Assembly: GCA_029167225.1 (NCBI GenBank)
Contig: JARFNK010000003.1
Coordinates: forward strand, 186,001 to 250,000
DNA from: Sphingobium arseniciresistens
GTDB lineage: Bacteria; Pseudomonadota; Alphaproteobacteria; Sphingomonadales; Sphingomonadaceae
Direction of reading: 5' to 3'
DNA length: 64,000 nt
Shown here: in pieces, positions 8,887 through 17,489 of the stretch
Position numbering within the stretch: position 1 is the first letter of the stretch
Layout: every line of letters begins with the position of its first letter
Notes under the pieces: model-generated
The model's input: only the letters and a program-made list of their open reading frames with translations
Database searches by the model: none
Told to the model about the DNA's origin: nothing
Program-made: the position numbers and the translations under genes

Positions 8887-9324
8887 ATGGCATGGGTGCG
8901 CAGGATGATCCGGCTGGCCGGAATGGTGTCGCTCGGCATCATGGGCTGCGCCGCGTCCGCGGGAACGGCCGCTGCCGCACATGTCGGCGAAAGCGCCTTC
9001 ATCGGCACCTGGATCAATCCGCGCGGCACGGTGGCGGTGGAAACCCGCGCCTGTGGCGCCGCGCTGTGCGGCCGGGTGAGCTGGGCCGCTGCCCAGGCGC
9101 AGCAGGACGCCGCCGATGCCGGCGTGCGCGCGCTGGTCGGCACCGAGATATTGCAGGATTTCCGCCCCGCCGCCTCCGGCCGCTGGGAAGGCACGGTGTT
9201 CGTGCCGGACATGGGCCGCAGCTTCCAGTCGATCATCGCCATGCAGGATGCAGGGCGGATGCGCGTTTCCGGCTGCATCCTGGGCCGGTGGATCTGCAAG
9301 AGCCAAGTGTGGCGCAGGCTGTAA
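8887..9324 (+). CDS. Secreted DUF2147 protein
   Basis: A 145-residue protein with a signal peptide of about 33 residues ending AAAAH; the stretch GIMGCAAS could alternatively act as a lipobox. The mature part is a DUF2147 domain: IGTWINPRGTVAVETRACG, LCGRVSW and the C-terminal GCILGRWICKSQVW show the conserved cysteines and tryptophans. DUF2147 proteins are periplasmic, probably beta-barrel-like, and have no assigned biochemical role. The start at 8887 has a good site (AAGGGAGAGG). It sits 25 bases after virJ and 20 before mprF, so it belongs to the same operon. Confidence 0.82.
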   Translation: MAWVRRMIRLAGMVSLGIMGCAASAGTAAAAHVGESAFIGTWINPRGTVAVETRACGAALCGRVSWAAAQAQQDAADAGVRALVGTEILQDFRPAASGRWEGTVFVPDMGRSFQSIIAMQDAGRMRVSGCILGRWICKSQVWRRL

Positions 9325-9344
9325 CCTCAGGAGAGGGCAAGAGG

Positions 9345-11972
9345 ATGTCGAAGGCGAGAACATTCATAAAGGCGCGGCGTCAGCAGATCGCCCTGCTCGC
9401 GATGCTGATCGTGGCCGCTCTGGGCCTTTGGGCGCTGCATCACCTGCTTGCCGAGGTGCGGCTGAAGGATGTGCGCGCCGCTTTCCACGCTATACCTTCG
9501 GTGCGGATCGCCGCCGCGCTGGGGCTGACAGTGGCGAGCTATCTGGCCCTCACCCTCTATGATGTCGTCGCGCTGCGTGTGGTCGGCCGGCCGCTGCCCT
9601 GGCGCACGGCGGCGCTTGCCTCCTTCTGCAGCTATACGCTCAGCCACAATCTGGGGCTCGCGCTGCTGACCGGCGGATCGGCGCGCTATCGCATCTATGG
9701 CGCGGCGGGGCTCGAAGGGGGAGACATCGCCCGGATCATCGCGTCGGCCAGCCTGTCCTTCTGGGGCGGGGTGATCGCGCTGGCGGCGGTGATGATGGCG
9801 GTGCACCCGGTCGCGCTGACGATCGGCGCCTTCACCCTGCCGGTGCTCTGGCAGCGGATCGCCGGCATCATGCTCATCATCCTTGGCGTTGTCCTGCTCA
9901 GCCTTGCGGGAAAGCGCCCGCGCGCCCTGCATTTGATGGGCTGGCATCTGGCGCTGCCCAGCCGGAAACAGGCGATCGCCCAGATCGGCGTCGCCTGCTT
10001 CGATCTCGCCGCCGCCAGCGCCGCGCTGTACCTGCTGGTGCCGGGTGCCACGGCGGCGCTCTTTCCGGCCTTCTTCCTCGGCTATGCGTTGGCGATCATC
10101 ATCGCGCTCATCAGCCATGTGCCCGGCGGCGTCGGCATTTTCGAAGCGGTGATGGTCGCCGCGCTCCCGCATGTCGACCGCACGATGCTGATGGCCGCGC
10201 TGATCGCCTATCGCGCGATCTATTATCTGCTGCCGCTGCTCGCGGGCGTGCTGCTGATCGCGCTTCACGAGGGGCGCGCCTGGCATCGGCCCGTGGGCAA
10301 GGTGCTGGGCGGCATGCAGATCCTTGCCTCCGGCGTCGCGCCGATCATGCTCGCGGTGCTCGTCTCGGTCGGCGGCTTCGTGCTGCTCGTGTCGGGATCG
10401 CTGCCTGCCATTCCCTATCGCTTTCACGCGATCACCAGCATCGTGCCGCTGCCCTTCGTGGAGGCGTCGCACTTCGCCGCCAGCATTGTCGGCGCGATGC
10501 TGCTGGTGCTCGCCTCCGGCCTCTATCGCCGGCTCGACGCCGCCTTCTGGATGACGCGGCTGCTGCTGGTCGCGGGGGCCGGCTTCTCGCTGCTCAAGGG
10601 GCTGGATTTCGAGGAGGCGACGGTGCTGATGGCGATTGCCGGCATCCTGCAATGGACTCATCCCGCCTTCTACCGCCGCACCAGCTTTTCCGCCGAGGTG
10701 CTGACGCCGGGCTGGCTGGCGACGGTGGCGCTGGCGGTGGGCCTGTCCATCTGGATCGGCTTCTTCGCCTACAAGCATGTCGATTACCAGAACGACCTGT
10801 GGTGGCAGTTCGGCCCGCATGAGGATGCCTCGCGCTTCCTGCGTGCTGGGCTGGCGACAGCGGTAGTGGTGATCGGCGCCGCGCTGTGGCGGATGCTGCG
10901 CCCTGCCGATCCGGCCAGCGCCCGGCGGCAGCCGGTGGTGACGGAGATCAGCGCCGCGGCGCTGGCGCTCGCCGACCGCAGCAATGCCTTCCTGGCGCTC
11001 ACCGGCGACAAGCTGTTTCTGACATCACCTTCGGGTCGCGCCTTTTTGATGTATCAGATACAGGGCCAGAGCTGGATCGTCATGAGCGATCCGGTGGGCG
11101 ATCCCAGCGAATGGCCCGAACTGCTGTGGCAGCTGCGCGAGCGCGCGGACGCGGCGCAGGGCCGGCTGCTGCTCTACCAGATCAGCCTCGACACGCTGGC
11201 GCTCGCGGTCGATCTGGGCCTTGCCATCGTCAAATATGGCGACGAGGCGCGCGTCGACCTGCGCCGCTTCACCATGGACGGGCCGGACGCCAAGCCGCTG
11301 CGCTATGCCGAGCGCCGCGCCACCCGCGAGGGCGCGACCTTCGACATCGTCCCTGCCGCGCGGATGCCGGAGATCATGGAGGAACTGCGCGGCGTGTCGG
11401 ACCGCTGGCTCGCCACCAAGGGGCAGGGTGAGAAGGCCTTCAGCATCGGTCGCTTCGATACCGACTATATGTCGCGGTTCGATTGCGCGGTGATCCGGTG
11501 CGAGGGGCGGATCGTCGCCTTCGCCAATATCTGGGCGACGCAGAACCGTGCCGAACTGTCGGTCGACCTGATGCGGCATGATGCCGACATGCCCTATGGC
11601 ACCATGGATTTCCTGTTCCTGCGGCTGATGCAATGGGGCAGGGACAATGGCTATGTCTGGTTCACCCTTGGGCTCGCGCCGCTGTCCGGGCTGGAGGCAC
11701 GGCGGCTGGCGCCGATTTGGGTGAAGGCGGGCGCCTTCCTCTATCGCCATGGCGACGCCTTCTACGGCTTCGAAGGGCTGCGCGCCTATAAGCAGAAATT
11801 CGCGCCCAACTGGGAGCCCCGCTTCATCGCCGGTCCGCACGGCTTGTCGATGGCGCGGGCGCTGGTCGATCTGCAGCGGCTGGTTTCGGGTAGCCGGGCG
11901 AGCGTGGCGGCCAAGGCGGGCGCACGCCATCGGCAGCGGCCCGGCCGTCCGTCGCTGAAGCTGGTGGGATGA
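9345..11972 (+). CDS. mprF: Bifunctional lysylphosphatidylglycerol flippase/synthetase MprF
   Basis: An 875-residue integral membrane enzyme. The N-terminal half (about 15-530) holds some 12-14 helices of the flippase (UPF0104-like), with landmarks such as SYTLSHNLGLALLTGGSARY and SHVPGGVGIFEAVMVAALP. The C-terminal cytosolic DUF2156 domain (about 570-850) is the aminoacyl transferase, with FSIGRFDTDYMSRFDCAVI and GTMDFLFLRLMQWG. It moves lysine (or a related amino acid) from charged tRNA to phosphatidylglycerol and flips the cationic lipid outward, which lowers sensitivity to cationic peptides and acid. In rhizobia the homologue LpiA is encoded with an AcvB homologue, as here. The start has an AGGAGAGGG site. 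Confidence 0.93.
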   Translation: MSKARTFIKARRQQIALLAMLIVAALGLWALHHLLAEVRLKDVRAAFHAIPSVRIAAALGLTVASYLALTLYDVVALRVVGRPLPWRTAALASFCSYTLSHNLGLALLTGGSARYRIYGAAGLEGGDIARIIASASLSFWGGVIALAAVMMAVHPVALTIGAFTLPVLWQRIAGIMLIILGVVLLSLAGKRPRALHLMGWHLALPSRKQAIAQIGVACFDLAAASAALYLLVPGATAALFPAFFLGYALAIIIALISHVPGGVGIFEAVMVAALPHVDRTMLMAALIAYRAIYYLLPLLAGVLLIALHEGRAWHRPVGKVLGGMQILASGVAPIMLAVLVSVGGFVLLVSGSLPAIPYRFHAITSIVPLPFVEASHFAASIVGAMLLVLASGLYRRLDAAFWMTRLLLVAGAGFSLLKGLDFEEATVLMAIAGILQWTHPAFYRRTSFSAEVLTPGWLATVALAVGLSIWIGFFAYKHVDYQNDLWWQFGPHEDASRFLRAGLATAVVVIGAALWRMLRPADPASARRQPVVTEISAAALALADRSNAFLALTGDKLFLTSPSGRAFLMYQIQGQSWIVMSDPVGDPSEWPELLWQLRERADAAQGRLLLYQISLDTLALAVDLGLAIVKYGDEARVDLRRFTMDGPDAKPLRYAERRATREGATFDIVPAARMPEIMEELRGVSDRWLATKGQGEKAFSIGRFDTDYMSRFDCAVIRCEGRIVAFANIWATQNRAELSVDLMRHDADMPYGTMDFLFLRLMQWGRDNGYVWFTLGLAPLSGLEARRLAPIWVKAGAFLYRHGDAFYGFEGLRAYKQKFAPNWEPRFIAGPHGLSMARALVDLQRLVSGSRASVAAKAGARHRQRPGRPSLKLVG

Positions 11973-12045
11973 TCGCGTCCACCGTGCCTTGCAATTTCAG
12001 GCGGGCGACCGACAATGGAGCGACGGCTTTGGCGCAGGAGTGGAA

Positions 12046-12735
12046 ATGAGCGGCAAGATCCTGCTGGTGGAAGATGATGCGACCACCGCCGACTATGTGG
12101 CGCGGGGCCTGACCGAGGAAGGATTCGTGGTCGATCGCGCCGCCAATGGCCGCGATGGCCTGTTCATGGCGACGGAAGAGGCGCACGATATCGTCATCCT
12201 CGACCGGATGCTGCCGGGGATGGATGGCATGGCGGTGCTGGGCGCGATGCGCGCGGCGGGCATCGAGACGCCGGTCATCATCCTGTCCGCGCTGGGCACG
12301 GCGGACGATCGCGTCGCCGGGCTGACCGGCGGATCGGACGATTATCTCTCCAAGCCCTTCGCCTTTGCCGAACTGCTCGCCCGTGTGCGTTTGCTGCTGC
12401 GCCGGCGTGGCGGCGGCGGCACGGCGCAGGTCACCAAGCTTGCCTGCGGCGGGCTGGAAATGGACCTCCTCTCCCGCAAGGTGAAGCGCGGCGGGCGGGC
12501 GATCGACCTGCAGCCGCGCGAGTTCCGCCTGCTCGAATATCTGCTGCGCCATCCCGATCAGGTGGTGACGCGCACGATGCTGCTGGAAGGGGTGTGGGAC
12601 TATCATTTCGATCCCGGCACCAATGTTATCGACGTGCATGTCAGCCGCCTGCGCAAGAAGGTGGACGAACAGGGCGAGACGCCGCTGATCCATACGGTGC
12701 GCGGCGCGGGATACCGGTTGGGCCTGGGGGACTGA
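12046..12735 (+). CDS. OmpR-family response regulator
   Basis: A 229-residue two-component regulator. The receiver (1-115) has the acidic LVEDD, phospho-aspartate in VILDRMLPG and lysine in SKPF. The C-terminal winged helix (about 130-225) carries LQPREFRLLEYLLRHPDQVVT and the recognition-helix region NVIDVHVSRLRKKVD. The start at 12046 (GGAGTGGAA site) was chosen over a longer frame. It lies 73 bases after mprF and directly before its kinase, so it most likely controls the mprF/virJ operon and possibly acvB. The signal is unknown; acid or cationic peptides would fit by analogy with other lysyl-PG loci. Confidence 0.9.
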   Translation: MSGKILLVEDDATTADYVARGLTEEGFVVDRAANGRDGLFMATEEAHDIVILDRMLPGMDGMAVLGAMRAAGIETPVIILSALGTADDRVAGLTGGSDDYLSKPFAFAELLARVRLLLRRRGGGGTAQVTKLACGGLEMDLLSRKVKRGGRAIDLQPREFRLLEYLLRHPDQVVTRTMLLEGVWDYHFDPGTNVIDVHVSRLRKKVDEQGETPLIHTVRGAGYRLGLGD

Positions 12736-12739
12736 CAGC

Positions 12740-14107
12740 TTGAATCGCATGCGGCGCGCCCGCTCCGTCATCTGGCGCTTCGGCGCGCTGGTGTTCCTGT
12801 TCCAGCTGCTCGGTGCCGGGCTGGTGCTGGCGACGGTCCACCAGATGACGTCGCGCGCGCTGGAGGCAAACAGCAGCGCGCTGACCCGCGAACTGCAGGA
12901 GGAAATTACCGCCAGCTATCGCACGGGCGGCGCCTCTGCCGCGCGCGCGATGATCGCCGCGCGCCTTGCCGACGATGGCGATGGTCAGTCGGTGATGCTG
13001 CTGGCCGATTCTTCCGGACGGCCGCTGGCAGGAAACCTTGGCGCATGGCCGCCGACGGTCATGCCGGGTGAACCATGGCGCGTGGCTGATCTCTACCGCA
13101 TGGAAAGTGCCGCGCCCGAACGCATGGGCCTGCTCGCGACGCGGCTGCCCGATGGTACGCGGCTGCTGACGGGCCATGTGGTGGAAAGCGACCTGCGCTT
13201 TGGCGGGGTGATGGAACAGGCGATGCTGAGCGCGCTGCTGCTCGCCCTGCCGCTCGCCGGGCTCGCCGCCTGGCTTTCCGCCCGGCTGATCCAGTCCAAG
13301 GTCCGCACGATCGTCGCCACCGCCGCCGCGATCGAGACCGGCGAGATGGATCGCCGCATCCCCGCCGATGGCAGTGGCGATGCATTCGAGGATCTGGGGC
13401 GCTCGATCAATGCCATGCTGGAGCGGATCATGGCGCTGGTCGGCGAGATGCGGCTGGTGACGGATGGGCTCGCCCATGACCTGCGATCGCCGCTCACCCG
13501 GCTGAAGGCAGTGCTGGACCGCGCGCTGTCGGACGTGCGGGATGCCGACGCCCGCATGGCGCTGGGCCGGGCGCTGGAGGAGGTCGACATCCTGCTCTCG
13601 ATGCTGACCACGGCGCTGCTCATCAGCCGGACGGAGGCGGGCATCGGCCGGGAAGGCTTTGACGATGTCGATATCGCCGCGATGCTGCGCGACCTGCAGG
13701 AAATGTACGGCGCGCTGGCGGACGAGCGCGATGTCGAGATCGTCGTCGATGCGCCGGACGTGCTGATGGCGCGGGTCCATCGCGAACTCATCGTGCAGGC
13801 CCTCGCCAACCTGATCGACAATGCCCTGAAATATGGCGGCGGGCACATCCTGCTCAGCGCCCGCGCCACGACGAGCGAGATCACCCTCGGCGTGGCGGAT
13901 AATGGCCCCGGCATCGCGCCCGATCAGCGCGAGGAGGCGCTGCGTCGATTCGGGCGGTTGGATGCGGCGCGGCACATGAGCGGTGCTGGCCTCGGCCTGT
14001 CGCTGGTCGCGGCGGTGGCGCGCTTGCATGGTGGGGGGCTTGCGCTGGGTGACAATGCGCCGGGCCTGATCGTGTCGTTGACGATTGCCACGACGCACGA
14101 GGATTGA
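12740..14107 (+). CDS. Sensor histidine kinase
   Basis: A membrane histidine kinase of about 455 residues. One helix at about 11-32 and another at about 155-178 border a periplasmic sensor loop of roughly 120 residues. A HAMP-like segment follows (about 180-235), then the dimerisation helix with the phospho-histidine in LAHDLRSPLTRLKA, the N box NLIDNALKYGGG, the G1 box DNGPGI and the G2 box GLGLSL. The first possible start is TTG at 12740, well spaced from a GGGGG stretch; ATG at 12749 is the alternative and costs three residues. It follows the response regulator by four bases and forms one two-component system with it. Confidence 0.9.
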   Translation: MNRMRRARSVIWRFGALVFLFQLLGAGLVLATVHQMTSRALEANSSALTRELQEEITASYRTGGASAARAMIAARLADDGDGQSVMLLADSSGRPLAGNLGAWPPTVMPGEPWRVADLYRMESAAPERMGLLATRLPDGTRLLTGHVVESDLRFGGVMEQAMLSALLLALPLAGLAAWLSARLIQSKVRTIVATAAAIETGEMDRRIPADGSGDAFEDLGRSINAMLERIMALVGEMRLVTDGLAHDLRSPLTRLKAVLDRALSDVRDADARMALGRALEEVDILLSMLTTALLISRTEAGIGREGFDDVDIAAMLRDLQEMYGALADERDVEIVVDAPDVLMARVHRELIVQALANLIDNALKYGGGHILLSARATTSEITLGVADNGPGIAPDQREEALRRFGRLDAARHMSGAGLGLSLVAAVARLHGGGLALGDNAPGLIVSLTIATTHED

Positions 14108-14553
14108 TCGGCGCTCGTGGGCGTCTGGCGCGGCTGGAAGCGCCGTGCGCCTCGCAAAAGGCTCAAAGGAAAGCGGGTTCTTCGAAAAGGGCAGGCGGCC
14201 GGTGTCCCAAGAGGGCATGGGCACCGGCCGCTCGCTTCGGGGCCAGCGACGGGGCGACGTCGCAGGGTGTTGGCCCCGCAATGCGGCTCGGCAAGGGGGG
14301 ATGAGCCGCACACGCCTTCTGGCATCGGGGCCGTGACCCGGTGATGACCGTGGCATGACGAAAAGTTAATCTGGAGCATCGGGGCAAAAGCATGGTCCGG
14401 TTTGCGCACAAGGGGATGCGAGACATCGGGCGATGGCGACCATCTCACCGGCCCATTACGAAACCGTCACCCCATGGTCATCGCCCGGTTTGGCGCAAGC
14501 GCCCAATATTGCAGGATCGCGCATTACGCAGCTGCGCAGAGGGAGACCGGGCG
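14108..14553. other. Intergenic stretch before acvB
   Basis: These 446 bases hold the hairpin at 14195-14231 and no convincing gene; the small frames present have no family resemblance and no ribosome site. The acvB promoter should lie in the less GC-rich part around 14360-14500, but I could not single out a -35/-10 pair. Confidence 0.5.
14195..14231. terminator. Strong hairpin between the kinase gene and acvB
   Basis: GCGGCCGGTG (14195-14204) pairs perfectly with CACCGGCCGC (14222-14231), and CCCA/TGGG extend the stem inward, giving about 14 pairs with one bulge. No U-run follows on the plus strand, so it may be a factor-dependent terminator, an RNA-stabilising hairpin or a repeat element. 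Confidence 0.45.
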
Positions 14554-16035
14554 ATGCAGCATATCGGCAGAAGGATGATCGCGACCTGTGCGGCGGCGCT
14601 GCTGGCGCTCACGGGGATCGCCTGTTCGCAGCTGCCGCTTTCCAATGCCATGGCCGATGACGGCGGGACGCCTTCCGCCAGCGGCGAATCGGGTGGGCAA
14701 CCGGGCGAGTTCAGCTATGCCTTCCGCCCGCTCGGCCGGGTATCGGTCTATCGGCCGGAGGGCGCGCCGCGCGCGGTGATCCTGTTCCTGTCGGGCGATG
14801 CGGGCTGGAATGGCGGCGCGGCCCGCATGGCGCGCACGCTTGCGGCACAGGGGGCGGTCGTGGCGGGCATCGACACGCCCAGCTTCCTGCGCACGCTGGA
14901 AAGCGGCAAGGGCTGCATCAATCCCAATTACGGACTCATCAACCTGTCGCGGGACCTTCAGCACCGGCTGGAGATGCCGATGTACCTGAAGCCGATCATC
15001 CTTGGCTATTCGTCCGGCGCGACCCTTGCCTATGCTTCGCTCGCGCAGGGGCCGAACGGCTCTTATAAGGCGGCGGTGTCGATGGGGTTCAGCGCCGACC
15101 TGCCGGGTGTCAACATCTGGTGCAAGTCCGGCAGCCTTCACGCCCGGCGGATCGTCCGGCCGGCGCGCGGGTGGCTGTTCGCGCCCAGCCGCGCCTTGCC
15201 CTCGCCCTGGATATTGCTCCAGGGGCAGAGCGACAAGATCGTAAGCGCGCCCGCCGCCGCCGCCTTCGCGCGGCAGGTGCCCGGCGCGACGATGATCGCG
15301 CTGCCCGGCGTCGATCATGATTTCGATCCCGAACAGGCATGGCTGCAGCCGTTGATGGAGCAGATCGGCCCGATGTTCGCGCCAAAGCCTGCCGCCGTCG
15401 CGCAGGATGCGCTGCCCGCCGACCTGCCGATCACCACCGTTACGGATGCCGGCGCGCATGACAGTGACATGATGGCCGTCATCTATTCCGGTGACGGCGG
15501 CTGGGTGGGGCTGGACAAGGATGTCGCGGCGCAGCTCGCTCATGCCGGCGTGCCGGTGGTCGGCATCGACAGCCTCTCCTATTTCTGGAGCGCCCGCACG
15601 CCAGCCGGCGCCGCGAATGATCTGGAGGCGGTGCTGCGGGCCTATGCGCAACGCTGGCACCGGCATCATGTGCTGTTGCTGGGCTACAGCTTCGGTGCCG
15701 ACGTGCTGCCCCATATCGCGGCCAAGCTCTCGCCGGACATGCGCGCGATGGTGCGGCGGGTATCGCTGCTCGGGCTTAGTCCGACCGCTGATTTCCAGTT
15801 TCACCTGGGATCATGGCTGGACCTGTCCTCCAGCGATGCGCTCCCCACGGTGCCGGCGGTCATGCAGCTCGATGGCATGAACATCCAGTGCGTGCGGGGT
15901 ACGCAGGAAAGCGACAGCGCCTGCCCGGCGATCCCACAAGGCAGGGCGACGCAGATCGTCGTTCCGGGCGGGCATCACTTCAACCGCAACGCGCCGCTTC
16001 TGGCCAGGGTCGTGCTGGGCGGATTGAAGGTGTGA
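14554..16035 (+). CDS. acvB: AcvB-type lysyl-PG hydrolase (two VirJ-like domains)
   Basis: A 493-residue periplasmic protein with a signal peptide (about 1-25; GIACSQLP could be a lipobox). Two alpha/beta-hydrolase domains follow. The first (about 55-285) has LFLSGDAGWNGGAARMA and the elbow LGYSSGATLAY. The second (about 305-490) has IYSGDGGWVGLDKDVAAQLA, the elbow LGYSFGADVLPHIA and a histidine in VPGGHHF. This two-domain plan is that of Agrobacterium AcvB, which hydrolyses lysyl-phosphatidylglycerol and is needed for normal lipid balance. It would oppose the MprF product made by the gene 2.6 kb upstream. The start at 14554 has an AGAGGGAGA site. Confidence 0.88.
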   Translation: MQHIGRRMIATCAAALLALTGIACSQLPLSNAMADDGGTPSASGESGGQPGEFSYAFRPLGRVSVYRPEGAPRAVILFLSGDAGWNGGAARMARTLAAQGAVVAGIDTPSFLRTLESGKGCINPNYGLINLSRDLQHRLEMPMYLKPIILGYSSGATLAYASLAQGPNGSYKAAVSMGFSADLPGVNIWCKSGSLHARRIVRPARGWLFAPSRALPSPWILLQGQSDKIVSAPAAAAFARQVPGATMIALPGVDHDFDPEQAWLQPLMEQIGPMFAPKPAAVAQDALPADLPITTVTDAGAHDSDMMAVIYSGDGGWVGLDKDVAAQLAHAGVPVVGIDSLSYFWSARTPAGAANDLEAVLRAYAQRWHRHHVLLLGYSFGADVLPHIAAKLSPDMRAMVRRVSLLGLSPTADFQFHLGSWLDLSSSDALPTVPAVMQLDGMNIQCVRGTQESDSACPAIPQGRATQIVVPGGHHFNRNAPLLARVVLGGLKV

Positions 16036-16192
16036 AGTATCGCGCCTTGCATAGGGACCGTTCGCCCTGAGGCCGAAGGGGAAAACTGATCTCGATAAAG
16101 GGCAAGATGCCATGTCGAGCGGCTGGCACGGGGCTGGCTTTGCGGCATCCCGGTGCGGGAATCGAGACGGCGCGCTGCGGGCGGGCGATCCC

Positions 16193-16360
16193 TCAGGCGC
16201 GACCGGCGCGGCCCGCCAGCGTGCGCTCCACGATTTCGGCACGCGCTTCCCACGCCCGCAGCGAGCGCTGATATTTGTCGCGGACATTGTCCAGCGTGGC
16301 ATCGTCCAGCAGGGCGCGCATCCGGTCGATCTGCATCTTGCAGTTTTCCAGCTCGGTCAT
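16193..16360 (-). CDS. Small conserved-looking protein of unknown function
   Basis: A 55-residue basic, helical protein beginning MTELENCKMQIDRMRALLDD and containing DKYQRSLRAWEARAEI. It has no membrane segment and no motif I recognise. A good ribosome site (AAGGGAC) precedes the ATG at 16360. It lies downstream of the cold-shock gene on the same strand, beyond a probable terminator. The composition, rich in Arg, Glu and Leu, suggests a single amphipathic helical hairpin. Confidence 0.6.
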   Translation of the reverse strand: MTELENCKMQIDRMRALLDDATLDNVRDKYQRSLRAWEARAEIVERTLAGRAGRA

Positions 16361-16390
16361 TGACCGTCCCTTTTTGTATGTCGGAAGGAA

Positions 16391-16430
16391 GAAAGGCTCC
16401 GGGGGGTCGCGCATGGCGCAACGCCCCCGG
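16391..16430 (-). terminator. Probable terminator of the cold-shock gene
   Basis: CCGGGGG (16399-16405) pairs with CCCCCGG (16424-16430). Read on the minus strand the stem is followed by the moderately U-rich CCTTTCTTCC, just beyond the end of the cold-shock gene. Confidence 0.5.
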
Positions 16431-16441
16431 TCAACCGGCCG

Positions 16442-16648
16442 TTAGGCCAGCTGGAGATTGACGGCGGCCTGCTTGCCGCGCTTGTCAGGCGCCAGATCGT
16501 AGGAAACGCGCTGGTCGTTGCTCAGGGTACGCAGCCCGGCCTGCTCCACTGCGGAGATGTGGACGAAGGCGTCGTTGCCGCCATCTTCCGGGGCGATGAA
16601 GCCATAGCCCTTGTCCGCATTGAAGAATTTTACTGTGCCGATCGGCAT
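16442..16648 (-). CDS. Cold-shock (CspA-family) protein
   Basis: A 68-residue single cold-shock domain. The RNP1-like motif KGYGFIAPEDG and RNP2-like DAFVHISAV are both intact, and MPIGTVKFFNADKG is the standard opening. Such proteins bind single-stranded nucleic acid and act as RNA chaperones. An AAGGAAT site precedes the start. It stands in a run of very small minus-strand genes. Confidence 0.93.
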   Translation of the reverse strand: MPIGTVKFFNADKGYGFIAPEDGGNDAFVHISAVEQAGLRTLSNDQRVSYDLAPDKRGKQAAVNLQLA

Positions 16649-16765
16649 GAGACATTCCTTTGGTAGTCTGCGCGCGCCATCTGGCTGCGGGCAGTGAAGC
16701 GGGCCGAAAGTCGAGTGTGACGAAAGCGGTGCCGGCCCATCAGCGCATTCGAAAGGGAAAAAGGT

Positions 16766-17002
16766 TCAGCGATGCGGCGCCATGGGCGGCCGGGCGAGAT
16801 ACAGGCCGGAGCGAACGACCGCGCCGGTCAGCACCTTGTTGCCCATGCGGCTGCGAAAGGCATCGGCATCGATCATCGTCCGCAGGACCACGCGCGCGCC
16901 GCCCGAAGGCAGCGCTTCGAGCGTCGAAATGGAAATATCATGCTTGGCGCACAATGCCTCGACCGCCGCCGGCGTCGCGTCGACATTGACGGCGCGGCTC
17001 AT
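16766..17002 (-). CDS. Small protein of unknown function
   Basis: A 78-residue protein starting MSRAVNVDATPAAVEALCAKH and continuing with ISTLEALPSGGARVVLRT. The alternating pattern suggests a compact beta-alpha-beta fold; no motif is recognised. Its ATG overlaps the stop of the gene at 16999-17262 by four bases (ATGA), which supports both as real, coupled genes. Confidence 0.55.
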   Translation of the reverse strand: MSRAVNVDATPAAVEALCAKHDISISTLEALPSGGARVVLRTMIDADAFRSRMGNKVLTGAVVRSGLYLARPPMAPHR

Positions 17003-17262
17003 GCGGCAGCACTCTTGCTGAAAACAGCATTTGCCCCGAACGGTGCGGGATCGAAAGCGATGGCGCCGTTCTGACGAGGCGTCCGGTAGGGCAGGCGGTG
17101 CGCACCGATGCGCTGGGCATAACCGCTGGCGAGCCCGGCATGGGCCATGCGGGCCGACTGGCAGGATGACAGCTGCGCACGCAGCAATTCTTCCTGCTCA
17201 CGATGAAGGAGATAGTTGAGGTCTTCCAAAGGACGGCTCCTGCCTAGCAAGCGGGAGCGCAT
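16999..17262 (-). CDS. Small protein of unknown function
   Basis: An 87-residue protein with the segment LEDLNYLLHREQEELLRAQ, a likely helix, then SARMAHAGLASGYAQRI. I do not recognise it with confidence. The ATG at 17262 has a GAGAG site. The 4-base overlap with the next gene downstream indicates a two-gene operon leading toward the cold-shock gene. Confidence 0.55.
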   Translation of the reverse strand: MRSRLLGRSRPLEDLNYLLHREQEELLRAQLSSCQSARMAHAGLASGYAQRIGAHRLPYRTPRQNGAIAFDPAPFGANAVFSKSAAA

Positions 17263-17489
17263 TGGGTCTCTCGGTCACAGCGAACGCTTGCGGCGGATTT
17301 CGCGTGATGCAGCCCATGTAGCAGAACATCGCTCCGATGTCGCGACAATTCGGCCCGATGTGCCCGGTACGGGGCGGGCGGCCCATTTCATCCGTCGCGA
17401 TGGAAGGGGGGAGCGCGTCGATTTCGCGGGTGGCAAAGTTGGATGCCGGCACTACATCTGCCGCTGACTTTTCAAAGCAAAGGCAGGAC

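Noticed and set aside
12046-14107. Naming the two-component system ChvI/ChvG because of acvB nearby
   Set aside because: The kinase and regulator lack specific ChvG/ChvI features I could verify, and the normal ChvGI neighbours (hprK, PTS genes) are absent.
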